Part shown: piece by piece, positions 30,628 to 39,379 of the stretch
How positions within the stretch are numbered: the stretch's first letter is position 1
How the letters are laid out: each line of letters starts with the position of its first letter
Assembly: GCA_002455255.1 (NCBI GenBank)
Contig: DKKL01000044.1
Coordinates: 15,925-56,312 of the forward strand
Direction: 5' to 3'
DNA: 40,388 nucleotides
DNA from: Candidatus Tepidiaquacellales bacterium UBA6667
Lineage (GTDB): Bacteria > Bacteroidota > Ignavibacteria > Tepidaquicellales > Tepidaquicellaceae
Made by a program: the position numbers and the translations under genes
Notes under the pieces: generated by a model
Database searches by the model: none
The model's input: only the letters and a program-made list of their open reading frames with translations
What the model was told of the DNA's origin: nothing

Positions 30628-31886
30628 TATTCAACTCTCCTTCTGATGAACCATAATTCTCCAAAATTTAATCCAACACCTAAATTAAATGACTGATCTT
30701 TTACCAGACCAAAATCTGTTTTTCCTCGAGTTGAATAATTTACATTGAAATCAATTGAATTATATTCACTAATTGGAATTTCAACACCTGCAGAAACTCC
30801 ATATCTTGTGATACTATTACCTAATACTTCATAATAAGCTTTATCATAATAACCGCCAAATCTATATGTTAAATTTTCCCATAAAGTTTTTTTGGTTTCC
30901 TGACTTGGTTGAATTTCAAAGCCGAGACCGGCTCTGAATGAAGTGCCATAAGTTGGATCGGATATTCCAAATTCTCTGAAGTTTGCCCAGTTTTGAATAA
31001 CCAAATCTGCTGCTACAACATATTTATCAGAAAACTTATTTGAGATACCAAAACCTAACTGGTATGGTATTTCAAATGTTCCTCTTTCAAATTTTACAGT
31101 ATCATCTCCAATGCTTGATGAATATATCGCATCCACTGTTGAAGTTAAATTTGCTTTAGAGTGAAATGAAAAACCAATTACAAGGTTCTTTAAATTTTTA
31201 TTAGTAGTGAGGTTTTCAGCAAATATTACGGCACCGGCTTTAAAAAAAGAACCTCTCAAATCATTTTCATTCCGAATTCTTGAATTTGTAATAAGAGGAT
31301 TATTAAACTCAACCCTGCTTTCATCTTTAATATTTCCAAAAGCGTAATTATATTCAGCAGCAAGTCCGATAGATTTGAATACTATATAACTCATCCCGAG
31401 ACTCACCGAAGTTAAACTTCCTTTACCTGAATAAATTTTATTAAATGATTGTCCATCCTGAACTCCTGACTGAGAAATTTTATAACCTATTAGACTAATA
31501 GGATTTATACCAAGATTCATAACCCACCCGTTTGTTCTGCTGAATGGAATTCCAATATTCATACCAGTAACATTACCTTCTGACACTTTCAATTCGCTAA
31601 TGTCATTGGTTGATTTTAGAAAACCATAGTCAGCTGTAACGCTGAATTTAGTGTAATCCAGAAAAATATTGGAAGCAGGATTCATATTATTTACATAATT
31701 GCCAAGTAACCCTATACCTTGAACACCCATAGCATTTGTTCTGAGACTTGTATTATACTTTAAATCACCAATACCAAAAATTGTGTAAGGTGAACCGCCA
31801 GGAAACTCGTCATCCTGAGAGAAAACATTTACCGAAGTAAAAGTTAAACTTATTAAAATCAATATTTTTATAAACTTGTTATTCAT
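30627..31886 (-). CDS. FadL/OmpP1-like outer-membrane beta-barrel protein
   Basis: A 419-residue outer-membrane protein. It has a signal peptide (1-23, ...VNVFSQ) and then SPYTIFGIGDLKYNTSLRTN and NPASN, the N-terminal pattern of the Bacteroidota FadL/OmpP1-like barrels (SxYSRYGIGDL...MGG...NPAS). Many alternating strands follow, ending in LNFGELWFIRRRVE, a terminal strand with a short basic end. Related barrels carry hydrophobic molecules or act as T9SS-associated PorV-like proteins, but the substrate cannot be told here. It lies 4 nt after a lipoprotein gene and overlaps rpiB by one base. Confidence 0.82.
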   Translation of the reverse strand: MNNKFIKILILISLTFTSVNVFSQDDEFPGGSPYTIFGIGDLKYNTSLRTNAMGVQGIGLLGNYVNNMNPASNIFLDYTKFSVTADYGFLKSTNDISELKVSEGNVTGMNIGIPFSRTNGWVMNLGINPISLIGYKISQSGVQDGQSFNKIYSGKGSLTSVSLGMSYIVFKSIGLAAEYNYAFGNIKDESRVEFNNPLITNSRIRNENDLRGSFFKAGAVIFAENLTTNKNLKNLVIGFSFHSKANLTSTVDAIYSSSIGDDTVKFERGTFEIPYQLGFGISNKFSDKYVVAADLVIQNWANFREFGISDPTYGTSFRAGLGFEIQPSQETKKTLWENLTYRFGGYYDKAYYEVLGNSITRYGVSAGVEIPISEYNSIDFNVNYSTRGKTDFGLVKDQSFNLGVGLNFGELWFIRRRVE

Positions 31887-31890
31887 TTTT

Positions 31891-33078
31891 TTATTGTGGA
31901 ATTCTTGGTGTATATCTGATTTTTAATCTTGGAACTTTTGTTTGATCAGGGAAATTTGAACCGTAAAAAACAAACCTGTCTAAATTAGCAGGTTCATTAA
32001 CAGAAGTAATAAATAATCCTAAATTTGGGTAAGCCAAATTATTCCAAAACTGGAAAAATCCATTTACTGTAAAAGTATAAGTATTACCATTCGGCTGGAT
32101 AGAAAGAATTGGCGACAAAGTATCACGATAATTTATAGTATCACCAGCCATAGTAATCCTAAGTCTTTTATCAGGATTAGTAGAAATAAATGAAACTGAT
32201 TCATTCAAAGTTAAAGTAACTGTTGCTTCATTTATTATTACATTTGAAGGTAATTTTGATAAATCAAAAGTCATTAAATCTTTAAAAGCAACACCGTTTT
32301 GTAGAGTTATCATATCAGGGGATAAAACTGACGTTGGTGCATTACAAAACCACACACTGTTAGATTGAGTAAATTCCAATGTTGTAGTATCGCCGTTTTT
32401 CAAAACAGTAGTCCTTATCATAAAAGGGAAATTATTGACAAATGAAGAATTAAATCCCTTTATTGTAGTGGAAGAATTATTAGGAAGAATTGCTAATCCA
32501 TTATTTTTTACGCTATAATTTGTATCAGCGGCATATTCTAACCAATCTCTAATTAGAGTATTGTTCAAAGGAATATTAATCGAAGAAGTGTCCGTTGGAT
32601 TTCCGGTATAATCAGCCATTGAAACATTATCAATATCAGTACTTGATACAGAATCCCAAGTTATGCTTCCGAGAGTAAAGTTTTTGTTTAATTTATAAAA
32701 ATTAAATCCCACTGTACCGTTTGAATCCTGAAAAGCATATTTACTATACTTCATTACTACACTTGCGGAAAGCACTGTTGCACTGTCATATTCGCTTGGG
32801 ATATTAAAAAACTCAACAAAAGATCTTGTTTCATAATTATTATACTTTCCTATCATAATATAATCAGAACCGAAAGTATTTATAAATTTTTTAAAATTTG
32901 TATTCGCGATTTTCATAGTATCATTTTGAGAATCGAGAACAAAAGTAGCAGTTGTATCATCCGGGTCAATAAAATTTAAACCGAGATCAGTAGGTTCAGT
33001 TTTACAGGAATATATACCAATAGCAAAAGCTAAAATTACAGTAAATAAACCAGTAATATTTATTACTTTATGTTTCAT
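31891..33078 (-). CDS. Surface or periplasmic lipoprotein, DUF4270/DNRLRE-like
   Basis: A 395-residue lipoprotein with signal and lipobox IGIYSC (Cys25) followed by KTEPTDLG. The mature protein is a beta-rich repeat of two similar halves. The motif YIMIGKYNNYETRSFVEFFN opens the first, as in DNRLRE-type modules, and VTLTLNESVSF lies in the second. The overall pattern is like the DUF4270 lipoproteins of Bacteroidota. It ends in basic residues (RLKIRYTPRIPQ). The neighbouring FadL-like barrel 4 nt downstream suggests the two act together at the outer membrane. Function unknown. Confidence 0.72.
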   Translation of the reverse strand: MKHKVINITGLFTVILAFAIGIYSCKTEPTDLGLNFIDPDDTTATFVLDSQNDTMKIANTNFKKFINTFGSDYIMIGKYNNYETRSFVEFFNIPSEYDSATVLSASVVMKYSKYAFQDSNGTVGFNFYKLNKNFTLGSITWDSVSSTDIDNVSMADYTGNPTDTSSINIPLNNTLIRDWLEYAADTNYSVKNNGLAILPNNSSTTIKGFNSSFVNNFPFMIRTTVLKNGDTTTLEFTQSNSVWFCNAPTSVLSPDMITLQNGVAFKDLMTFDLSKLPSNVIINEATVTLTLNESVSFISTNPDKRLRITMAGDTINYRDTLSPILSIQPNGNTYTFTVNGFFQFWNNLAYPNLGLFITSVNEPANLDRFVFYGSNFPDQTKVPRLKIRYTPRIPQ

Positions 33079-33119
33079 TTATTTTTCAATTTTAAGAGAG
33101 GTAAAAAGGTAAGTATAAT

Positions 33120-33692
33120 TTAGTTTTTAAAGTTTATTATATAATCAGAAGCTTCCAATATGCTTTCAGCAATAAAATCAGGCAATATATTATTTTCTTC
33201 ACACATCTTTAAATGTTTTTTTCCGTAACCTGTCAAAACAAGAATTTTTTTTAAACCTGCATTTGAAGCACATTTCATATCAGTAAATGAATCTCCTATT
33301 AACCATGATTCCGAAATATTTATATTATGCTTTTTTATAGCTTTAACTATCATTCCTGTATTTGGTTTCCTGTCTTCGTGTTCGATTTTGAATTCTTCAA
33401 TAATACCTGAGGAATGATAAGGACTGAAATATATATCATCAATCAATGTCACAGAACCAACAGTCAGTTTTTTAAGCAATTCATTATGGATTTTTTCAAG
33501 AGTAATTAAATCAAAATATCCACGAGCAATACCTGACTGATTAGTAATAATAATATTTAGGAATCCGCTATTTTTAAGGTTTAAAAGAGCAACTTCAGCA
33601 TTTTGAATCAAAATTAAATCTTCAACTTTATCCAGATAATCAACTTCAACATTTAAAGTACCATCCCTGTCTAAAAAAACGGCTTTATTCAA
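33120..33692 (-). CDS. gmhB: GmhB-like HAD phosphatase without the zinc-binding cysteines, TTG start
   Basis: A 190-residue HAD-superfamily phosphatase of the histidinol-phosphatase/GmhB group. GmhB removes the C7 phosphate of heptose-1,7-bisphosphate in LPS core synthesis. HAD motifs: DRDGT (8-12, Asp8 nucleophile, Asp10 acid/base), TNQSG (50-54), RKPNTGM (108-114) and GDSFTDM (133-139). In E. coli GmhB the loop around CPHHP...CDCRKP binds structural zinc. Here the matching residues are Ser90, Tyr92, His105 and Asp107, so the site is lost. Activity may remain, since some family members lack zinc. The start is TTG, three bases after the glgA stop. The position next to glgA may mean a sugar-phosphate substrate other than heptose. 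Confidence 0.8.
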   Translation of the reverse strand: MNKAVFLDRDGTLNVEVDYLDKVEDLILIQNAEVALLNLKNSGFLNIIITNQSGIARGYFDLITLEKIHNELLKKLTVGSVTLIDDIYFSPYHSSGIIEEFKIEHEDRKPNTGMIVKAIKKHNINISESWLIGDSFTDMKCASNAGLKKILVLTGYGKKHLKMCEENNILPDFIAESILEASDYIINFKN

Positions 33693-33695
33693 AAA

Positions 33696-35180
33696 TTATT
33701 TTTTATTGCAAATTTGCTTAAACAATTCCATATATTTCTTTGCAGAGATATTCCATGAGAAATCAAGAGCCATTCCATTTTTCATAATATTATACCATGT
33801 TTTTTTATCCTGATAAACTTCTAAAGCAGTTCGAATAGTTTTAACCATTTCTTTTGAATCATATTTATCAAATAAAAATCCGTTTCCTTTTTTAGGGTCT
33901 TTATAATTAGTAACAGTATCTGACAGTCCGCCGGTATTTCTAACTATAGGAACTGTTCCATATTTTAAACTATACATTTGGTTTAATCCGCAAGGTTCAA
34001 ATTTTGAAGGCATCAGATACATATCACTACCGGCTTCAATCTTATGTGCCAAATCTTCATCAAAACCTAAATGGATAATTAATTTATCATTATATTTCTT
34101 TTTCATTTTCATCAAAAACTTTTGATACTTTTCATCACCTGTTCCGAGAATTATCATCTGAAGTTTTTCTTTCATAATGTCATCAAAAGCATCTAAAATT
34201 AAATCAAATCCTTTCTGATCAACAAGTCTGCTGATTATACCTATTAATGGAATATTCTCATTATATACAAGTTTATGCTTTTCAAGCAATTCCCTTTTGT
34301 TTTCATATTTGAGTGGTATTTCCTGATAAGTATATCTGTAATCAATAACTTTATCAAAACTCGGATTCCAAACCGTGTTATCTATTCCATTAAGAATACC
34401 AACTAAATCTTTTCTTCTATCATTAAGAACATCTTCCATACCGCAAGAATATTCTTTGTTAGTTCTTATTTCTTCGGCATATTTTTGACTGACGGTGGTT
34501 ACTTTGTCGGCAAATTTTATACCTGCTTTTAAGAAACTGAATTTATCATGAAATTTTACGGTGTTGTCATTGAATAGTTCATCCGGCAGTTCAGTTTTTT
34601 TGAAAGTAGTTTTCGGAAAATTTCCCTGATAAGCAAGATTGTGAATTGTGAAAACAGTTTTAATATCTGAAATATGCGGATTATTTTTATACATCGTTTT
34701 AATGAAAAACGGTATTAATCCCGTTTGCCAGTCATTACAATGAATAATATCAGGTTTCCATTGAAGTATTTCTAAAACCTCAAGGACTGCTTTGCAGAAG
34801 AACATATATCTCTCATCATTATTCGGAAAGTCTTTCTTAGTTTTTATGTTCTGATAAATCCCCTTGTTCTTGAAAAAATCCTGATTTTCAAGAAGATATA
34901 TCTGAGCTTTAGTATTTTTTCCGTGAATAAATGATGATTTAATACTATACTTATACTTCTTACCCGCCATTTCAAGATTAATATCTTTTAATCTTTTTAT
35001 TTCGTGAATCTGTAGTCTTCTTTCGTCTAACTGCCCGTATTTAGGGGTAATTATTCTAACCTCATTTGAAAGAGAATTTAAGGCTTGGGGAAGTGAGTTT
35101 GAAACATCTGCTAAACCACCGGTTTTTGAGTATGGAAGAACTTCGCTGGTAACAAAGAGAACGTTGTATCCTTTTGCCAT
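33696..35180 (-). CDS. glgA: Glycogen synthase (GT5)
   Basis: A 494-residue ADP-glucose-dependent starch/glycogen synthase that extends alpha-1,4-glucan chains. The N-terminal Rossmann domain carries the nucleotide-sugar loop SKTGGLADVSNSLP (KTGGL at 19-23). The C-terminal domain has IGIISRLVDQKGFDLI and the catalytic region SKFEPCGLNQMYSLKYG with its conserved Glu, then VRNTGGLSDTV. No glgB, glgC or glgP gene is adjacent. It lies 66 nt downstream of the sirtuin gene and 3 nt before gmhB. Confidence 0.97.
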   Translation of the reverse strand: MAKGYNVLFVTSEVLPYSKTGGLADVSNSLPQALNSLSNEVRIITPKYGQLDERRLQIHEIKRLKDINLEMAGKKYKYSIKSSFIHGKNTKAQIYLLENQDFFKNKGIYQNIKTKKDFPNNDERYMFFCKAVLEVLEILQWKPDIIHCNDWQTGLIPFFIKTMYKNNPHISDIKTVFTIHNLAYQGNFPKTTFKKTELPDELFNDNTVKFHDKFSFLKAGIKFADKVTTVSQKYAEEIRTNKEYSCGMEDVLNDRRKDLVGILNGIDNTVWNPSFDKVIDYRYTYQEIPLKYENKRELLEKHKLVYNENIPLIGIISRLVDQKGFDLILDAFDDIMKEKLQMIILGTGDEKYQKFLMKMKKKYNDKLIIHLGFDEDLAHKIEAGSDMYLMPSKFEPCGLNQMYSLKYGTVPIVRNTGGLSDTVTNYKDPKKGNGFLFDKYDSKEMVKTIRTALEVYQDKKTWYNIMKNGMALDFSWNISAKKYMELFKQICNKK

Positions 35181-35246
35181 CTAAAGTTTAAATTTTATAA
35201 AAATAAAGATATTGATTTTTATTTTCAATGTAATAACGCAGTTAAA

Positions 35247-35945
35247 TTATGTAAAATCATATAATAAACGAGTGAAAAGATGTTCCATTCCTTTACTTGC
35301 TTTGTGTTCAATATACTCAAGATTACTCATATTTTGGTTCAATGTCGGCTTGACCGGATCAATAATGTATTTTTGTGCAACAGGTGAGGCATATTCTATT
35401 AACCCAGCCGCAGGATAAACCACGAGAGAAGTACCTATTACAATTACAATATCGGCTTCGGAAATAACTTCGGCAGCTTCAGTAATTTTAGGAACCTGTT
35501 CTCCAAACCATACAATATTTGGTCTTAACTGAGAGCCATCTGCTGCTAAATCTCCGATATTAATATCTTTATAACCAATATCATAAATTAAATTTTGATT
35601 CAGACTGCTTTTAGCTTCAGTAAGTTTTCCATGTAAATGAATTATATCTGATGAACCGGCTCTTTCGTGTAAGTCATCTACGTTTTGAGTTACAACACAT
35701 ACATTAAAGTATTTTTCAAGTTCTGCAATTAGTAAATGTGCATTATTTGGTTTGACATTTTTAAGTTGAGAACGTCTTTGGTTATAAAAATCCAGAACAA
35801 GATTTTTATTTTTTCTCCATCCATTAACTGATGCAACTTCCATAACATCAAATCCTTCCCAAAGCCCACCCGCATCACGGAAAGTGGAAAGACCGCTTTC
35901 AGCAGAAACACCGGCACCAGACAAAACTACAAGATTTTTTTTCAT
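35247..35945 (-). CDS. cobB: Sirtuin (CobB-type NAD-dependent protein deacylase) lacking the zinc cysteines
   Basis: A 232-residue sirtuin that removes acyl groups from lysines with NAD. The NAD-binding motif is GAGVSAESGLSTFRDAGGLW (10-29). TQNVDDLHERAGS lies near 86-98 and the catalytic His105 is in HLHG. Tyr54 and Arg57 in FYNQRRSQL match the class III pair that favours succinyl/malonyl lysine over acetyl lysine. The zinc module, where four Cys are normal, has none between 107 and 150; a number of short bacterial sirtuins share this. It starts 2 nt after the T-tract of the terminator at 35953-35974, so its expression probably depends on read-through from the cox operon. Confidence 0.93.
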   Translation of the reverse strand: MKKNLVVLSGAGVSAESGLSTFRDAGGLWEGFDVMEVASVNGWRKNKNLVLDFYNQRRSQLKNVKPNNAHLLIAELEKYFNVCVVTQNVDDLHERAGSSDIIHLHGKLTEAKSSLNQNLIYDIGYKDINIGDLAADGSQLRPNIVWFGEQVPKITEAAEVISEADIVIVIGTSLVVYPAAGLIEYASPVAQKYIIDPVKPTLNQNMSNLEYIEHKASKGMEHLFTRLLYDFT

Positions 35946-35952
35946 AAAACAA

Positions 35953-35974
35953 AAAAGGGGCTTTCGCCCCTTTT
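35953..35974 (-). terminator. Intrinsic terminator between the cox operon and the sirtuin gene
   Basis: AAAAGGGGC (35953-35961) pairs with GCCCCTTTT (35966-35974) around TTTC. The - strand continues in a T-run and then reaches the sirtuin ATG (35945) at once. It is 18 nt after the stop of the cytochrome c fusion gene. Confidence 0.9.
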
Positions 35975-35991
35975 AAAATTAATTAAACTTT

Positions 35992-37347
35992 TTATTTCCC
36001 GGTTTCCTGTTTCACTTTATCAATCAGAAACTGAGCAACCGCTTCGGCTTCTTTCATAGTGACACCTTGGTTAGGCATTGCCGGATATCCCGGATCAATT
36101 TTCACAGGATTATAAATATATGCGGCAAGTTTTTTTACATCGCCATTGTATTTAGGAACAGTAACGTCATATGGAGGACCTGTAAGTTTTTGGTCGAACT
36201 GATGACAAGCAGAACATTTAGTAGTATATAATTCTTCCCCACTGATTTCAGTTGCTTTAACATTTTTAGGAAACTTAACATTTTCAATAGAATCAGCAAC
36301 ATGATTTACAACTAAAAGATGTTTTTTCAGAGCATTGGCAAGAGTTACCTGATCTTTAATAATAATGAAAGTGAATGCAATTATTAAAACCAAGAATGCT
36401 GCTGAAGACCATTTAATTTCAGAATTTCTGATAATTGCATAGAAAAAATTGCATACAAGTAATAATGAAATTAAAGCTAAACCGGAATAAATAAATACTC
36501 CTTTAGATAACGCAATTTCAGGAGTAATTAAAAACTTAATAATAAGGAAAAACGGTATAAAAAGAGTTGAGATAAAAGCAATTAAAACAGAAAATCTTGT
36601 AACAAATTTTTTGTATGCTTCAGACATATCTTTGACTCCACCATTCCATCTGAAGAATAGAAACAAAATAGAAGCAGAAGTTAAAGATAAGGCACCTGTT
36701 ACAAACAGAGCAAAATTCAGCCAAGTATCAGGTGAAATTAAAAATCCAAGAATATTTGTAACACTATCCCATTTCGGAGGATTCTCTGCAATCGAAACTG
36801 CTCCTGTATATAAAAAGGTAGCACATATTAAAACTATCAATCCTGTAATACCGCTTTGGTTTGAAGATGAATAATTTTCAGATTCAAGAGTCTTTACATT
36901 ATCCGGTATTTTATTTTTGTCAGGGACAATATTTCTTATTGAAGAAAATATGTTTTCCAAATTAACAGAATTTTTAAATTTGGAAAGAAATATTATTCCG
37001 GCAGTGAATAAAAGACTTGAGAGAAGTAAAATACTAACTGAAATAACCTGTGCATTATATAACAGCTGAGCATAAACAAAAGTAATTGAAAATATTGGAA
37101 CTACAATCACCCCAACACCTACACTTAATTTTAGAATTAATTTATCAAGTATATCTTTTGAAAATCTAAGGTAAATACTGTCGCTTCTTTTTCTTCCGGC
37201 ATATTTGAAATAGACTGAAAAAATTGAAGCACCTAACAATACACTTGCATAAGGAATAAAAAGCAACATCGAAAACACAAGAAAGATGTTTAGCAAATCA
37301 GTATGATGTGCAGTAGGTGGAATAATTAATTGATCAAAAATACTCAT
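35992..37347 (-). CDS. Polytopic membrane protein with C-terminal cytochrome c domain
   Basis: A 451-residue protein in the cytochrome oxidase operon. About eight hydrophobic helices (near 20-45, 72-93, 99-121, 166-185, 205-231, 250-272, 280-305, 313-331) are followed by a periplasmic class I cytochrome c. The haem motif is CSACH (378-382), and Met424 in YPAMPNQG is the likely axial ligand. The haem domain should face the periplasm and could pass electrons to the CuA site of CoxB. The membrane part matches no family I can name; it is too long to be a simple anchor and may itself bind haem b or quinone (His14-His15 and His343 are candidates). It lies 4 nt after ctaB and just before the terminator, so it is the last gene of the cox operon. 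Confidence 0.8.
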   Translation of the reverse strand: MSIFDQLIIPPTAHHTDLLNIFLVFSMLLFIPYASVLLGASIFSVYFKYAGRKRSDSIYLRFSKDILDKLILKLSVGVGVIVVPIFSITFVYAQLLYNAQVISVSILLLSSLLFTAGIIFLSKFKNSVNLENIFSSIRNIVPDKNKIPDNVKTLESENYSSSNQSGITGLIVLICATFLYTGAVSIAENPPKWDSVTNILGFLISPDTWLNFALFVTGALSLTSASILFLFFRWNGGVKDMSEAYKKFVTRFSVLIAFISTLFIPFFLIIKFLITPEIALSKGVFIYSGLALISLLLVCNFFYAIIRNSEIKWSSAAFLVLIIAFTFIIIKDQVTLANALKKHLLVVNHVADSIENVKFPKNVKATEISGEELYTTKCSACHQFDQKLTGPPYDVTVPKYNGDVKKLAAYIYNPVKIDPGYPAMPNQGVTMKEAEAVAQFLIDKVKQETGK

Positions 37348-37351
37348 AGTT

Positions 37352-38260
37352 TTATATGAAACTTATTAATTTATCTATTGATAAAATTGAAATTATTAGC
37401 AAATTATAAATATTAATCAAAACAAAAGAATTCAAAAACAATTTTGAGTTTAAATCTTTATTAACAAACTTTAAGAAATAAACAGACATTGCAATACCGG
37501 AAATGACAATTAGAACGGAAGATAAAATATAATTTATAAATCCGGTAAAAATCAACAAAATAGGGATACCTGCAGTAATAACAGCCCCTAATGAAATTAA
37601 AATTTTTAAAGAATAATTTTTAATCTTATCAGTTAAAACCGGAAATCCTGCGTTTTTATAATCATTATTGTAAATCAGTAACAGAAGCCAAAAGTGTGGG
37701 ATTTGCCACAGGAAGAAATAAGCAAACAAAATTTCTATATTAACATTGAAAATATCACCACCTGCTGCCGCCCAACCCGCAAGCGGAGGTAAAGCACCAA
37801 CAATAGAACCCGGAATAATAGCCAATGTTGAAATTCTTTTTAATGGAGTATAAATATAATTATACCAAACGAGTGTTAATAATCCTATAGAAAGTGATAA
37901 GATATTAGTATAAAAAAATAATATTAATGAACCTGTTAAAATCAACAATGATGATAACATTAAAACATTCGCAGCAGAAATTTTTCCTGACGGAATAGGT
38001 CTGTTCATAGTTCGTTTCATCAAAGCATCATATTTTCTTTCCTGAAACTGATTTAAAGCTGCCGAACCACATGCAAGGAGGAAAATACCTGAAACAGAAA
38101 ATATAAAACTGAAGCTAAAAGTATTAGATGCGAGTAAATATCCAAGAAAAGTAGTTAAAGCTACAAAAAGTGTAATTTTAAATTTAACAGTTTCTAACAG
38201 AATACTTACAAAATTTTCTTTTACATCAGTTATTGCAATATTTGTATTAATATGTTTCAC
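37352..38260 (-). CDS. ctaB: Protoheme IX farnesyltransferase (haem O synthase)
   Basis: A 302-residue UbiA-family prenyltransferase that adds farnesyl to haem b to make haem O, the precursor of haem A for the oxidase. The prenyl-diphosphate motif is in NQFQERKYDALMKRTMNRP, with PLKRISTLAIIPGSIVGALP following. About eight to nine membrane helices are visible. Its stop is 4 nt before the cytochrome c fusion gene, and its start directly adjoins the coxB stop. No ctaA (haem A synthase) gene lies within the window; it could lie elsewhere. Confidence 0.96.
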   Translation of the reverse strand: MKHINTNIAITDVKENFVSILLETVKFKITLFVALTTFLGYLLASNTFSFSFIFSVSGIFLLACGSAALNQFQERKYDALMKRTMNRPIPSGKISAANVLMLSSLLILTGSLILFFYTNILSLSIGLLTLVWYNYIYTPLKRISTLAIIPGSIVGALPPLAGWAAAGGDIFNVNIEILFAYFFLWQIPHFWLLLLIYNNDYKNAGFPVLTDKIKNYSLKILISLGAVITAGIPILLIFTGFINYILSSVLIVISGIAMSVYFLKFVNKDLNSKLFLNSFVLINIYNLLIISILSIDKLISFI

Positions 38261-39010
38261 TTATTTAACAGAATCTTTTTTTAAGGTTGTATCTTTATTG
38301 TTTGTTTTCACTGAATCAGTAGTTTTTTTAGTAGTATCAGTTGAACCTGCAGAAGTTTTCAAAGTATCATTTGTCGATTGAGTATTAATTGTCGACGTTG
38401 TTGTTTTAACAGTATCAGTTGAGGCATTATACCATTCATAAAATTTTTCCTGTGGAATAACAACCAGCTTTGAATACATATTCCAGTGATCAAGCCCGCA
38501 ATATTCTGCACAAGCAATTTCATAAGTTCCGAGTTTATCGGCATTAAACCATAGATAATTAGTTCTTCCGGGAATCGCATCTTCTTTAACTCTCAAAGCA
38601 GGAATATAGAAACTGTGATTAACATCATTTGATTTAATCAGCATATGAATATTTTTACCAAGAGGAGCATAAAGAGTATCACTTTTTTTACCATTAGAAT
38701 AAGTATATGACCACTTCCACATTTGCCCGGTAACTGTAACAGAATCAGCCCCTTCCGGTACATTTCTCATATTTTCAAATCCATAATAACCAGAGAAAAA
38801 CATAATTATAACTAAAATAAGAGGGATAACTGTCCATGTTATTTCAAGTCCTGTATGACCGGAAATTTGTTCAGCCACAGGATGTCTTTTTTTATTATAT
38901 TTATAAATAAAATAGAACATCGCAACTACAACTACTAACAAAAGAAAAACTGATATTCCGAATACCAGCCAAAAAGTAGCGTCAACTGATTCTGCTATAT
39001 TAGGTCTCAT
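38261..39010 (-). CDS. coxB: Cytochrome c oxidase subunit II (CuA-binding)
   Basis: A 249-residue membrane-anchored subunit that takes electrons from cytochrome c. Two transmembrane helices (about 11-36 and 57-75) precede the cupredoxin domain. The CuA ligands are His132 in DVNHSFYIPALRVKED, and Cys167, Glu169, Cys171, His175 and Met178 in CAEYCGLDHWNM. The last ~55 residues are a Thr/Ser/Lys/Asp-rich tail, not part of the known fold, probably extended in the periplasm. There is no separate signal peptide. Its start overlaps coxD by ATGA. In most bacteria coxB comes before coxA; here it follows coxD. Confidence 0.96.
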   Translation of the reverse strand: MRPNIAESVDATFWLVFGISVFLLLVVVVAMFYFIYKYNKKRHPVAEQISGHTGLEITWTVIPLILVIIMFFSGYYGFENMRNVPEGADSVTVTGQMWKWSYTYSNGKKSDTLYAPLGKNIHMLIKSNDVNHSFYIPALRVKEDAIPGRTNYLWFNADKLGTYEIACAEYCGLDHWNMYSKLVVIPQEKFYEWYNASTDTVKTTTSTINTQSTNDTLKTSAGSTDTTKKTTDSVKTNNKDTTLKKDSVK

Positions 39011-39369
39011 ATTAATGGATTTCTAAAAGTTAAATCAAAGAAAGTTAGAACTATCATCGTCAAAAATATTATAATGCAAACAAAAATAAAAACTTTAAAA
39101 ATTGTAGTATCAAATTTAACATGCATAAAATAATTTGCAACCAAAACAGTTTTAATTGTAGCAATTAATAATGCAGTAATAATTGTTAATGAACCGAGAG
39201 AAATTCCTGAAAGAGTAACGGTAATAGCGGTTAAACCTACCAAAGCTAACCAAACGAGAATATAAGTACCGTAACCTGTATCATGCTCATCGTGTTCGAG
39301 ATGCAACTCTTCTGCGTGAGCCTCATTCTCAATGTGAATTTCTGTTTTACTTGGATTAAATTCTGACAT
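39007..39369 (-). CDS. coxD: Cytochrome c oxidase subunit IV (small)
   Basis: A 120-residue protein of the prokaryotic cytochrome C oxidase subunit IV family. A His/Glu-rich N terminus (HIENEAHAEELHLEHDEHD) is followed by three membrane helices (about 30-55, 57-80, 88-112). The family pattern VLVANYFMHVKFD lies between the second and third. It is a structural and assembly subunit without redox centres. Its start lies 10 nt after coxC and its end overlaps coxB by 4 nt, so all are in one operon. Confidence 0.9.
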   Translation of the reverse strand: MSEFNPSKTEIHIENEAHAEELHLEHDEHDTGYGTYILVWLALVGLTAITVTLSGISLGSLTIITALLIATIKTVLVANYFMHVKFDTTIFKVFIFVCIIIFLTMIVLTFFDLTFRNPLI

Positions 39370-39379
39370 AAACTTTTTA

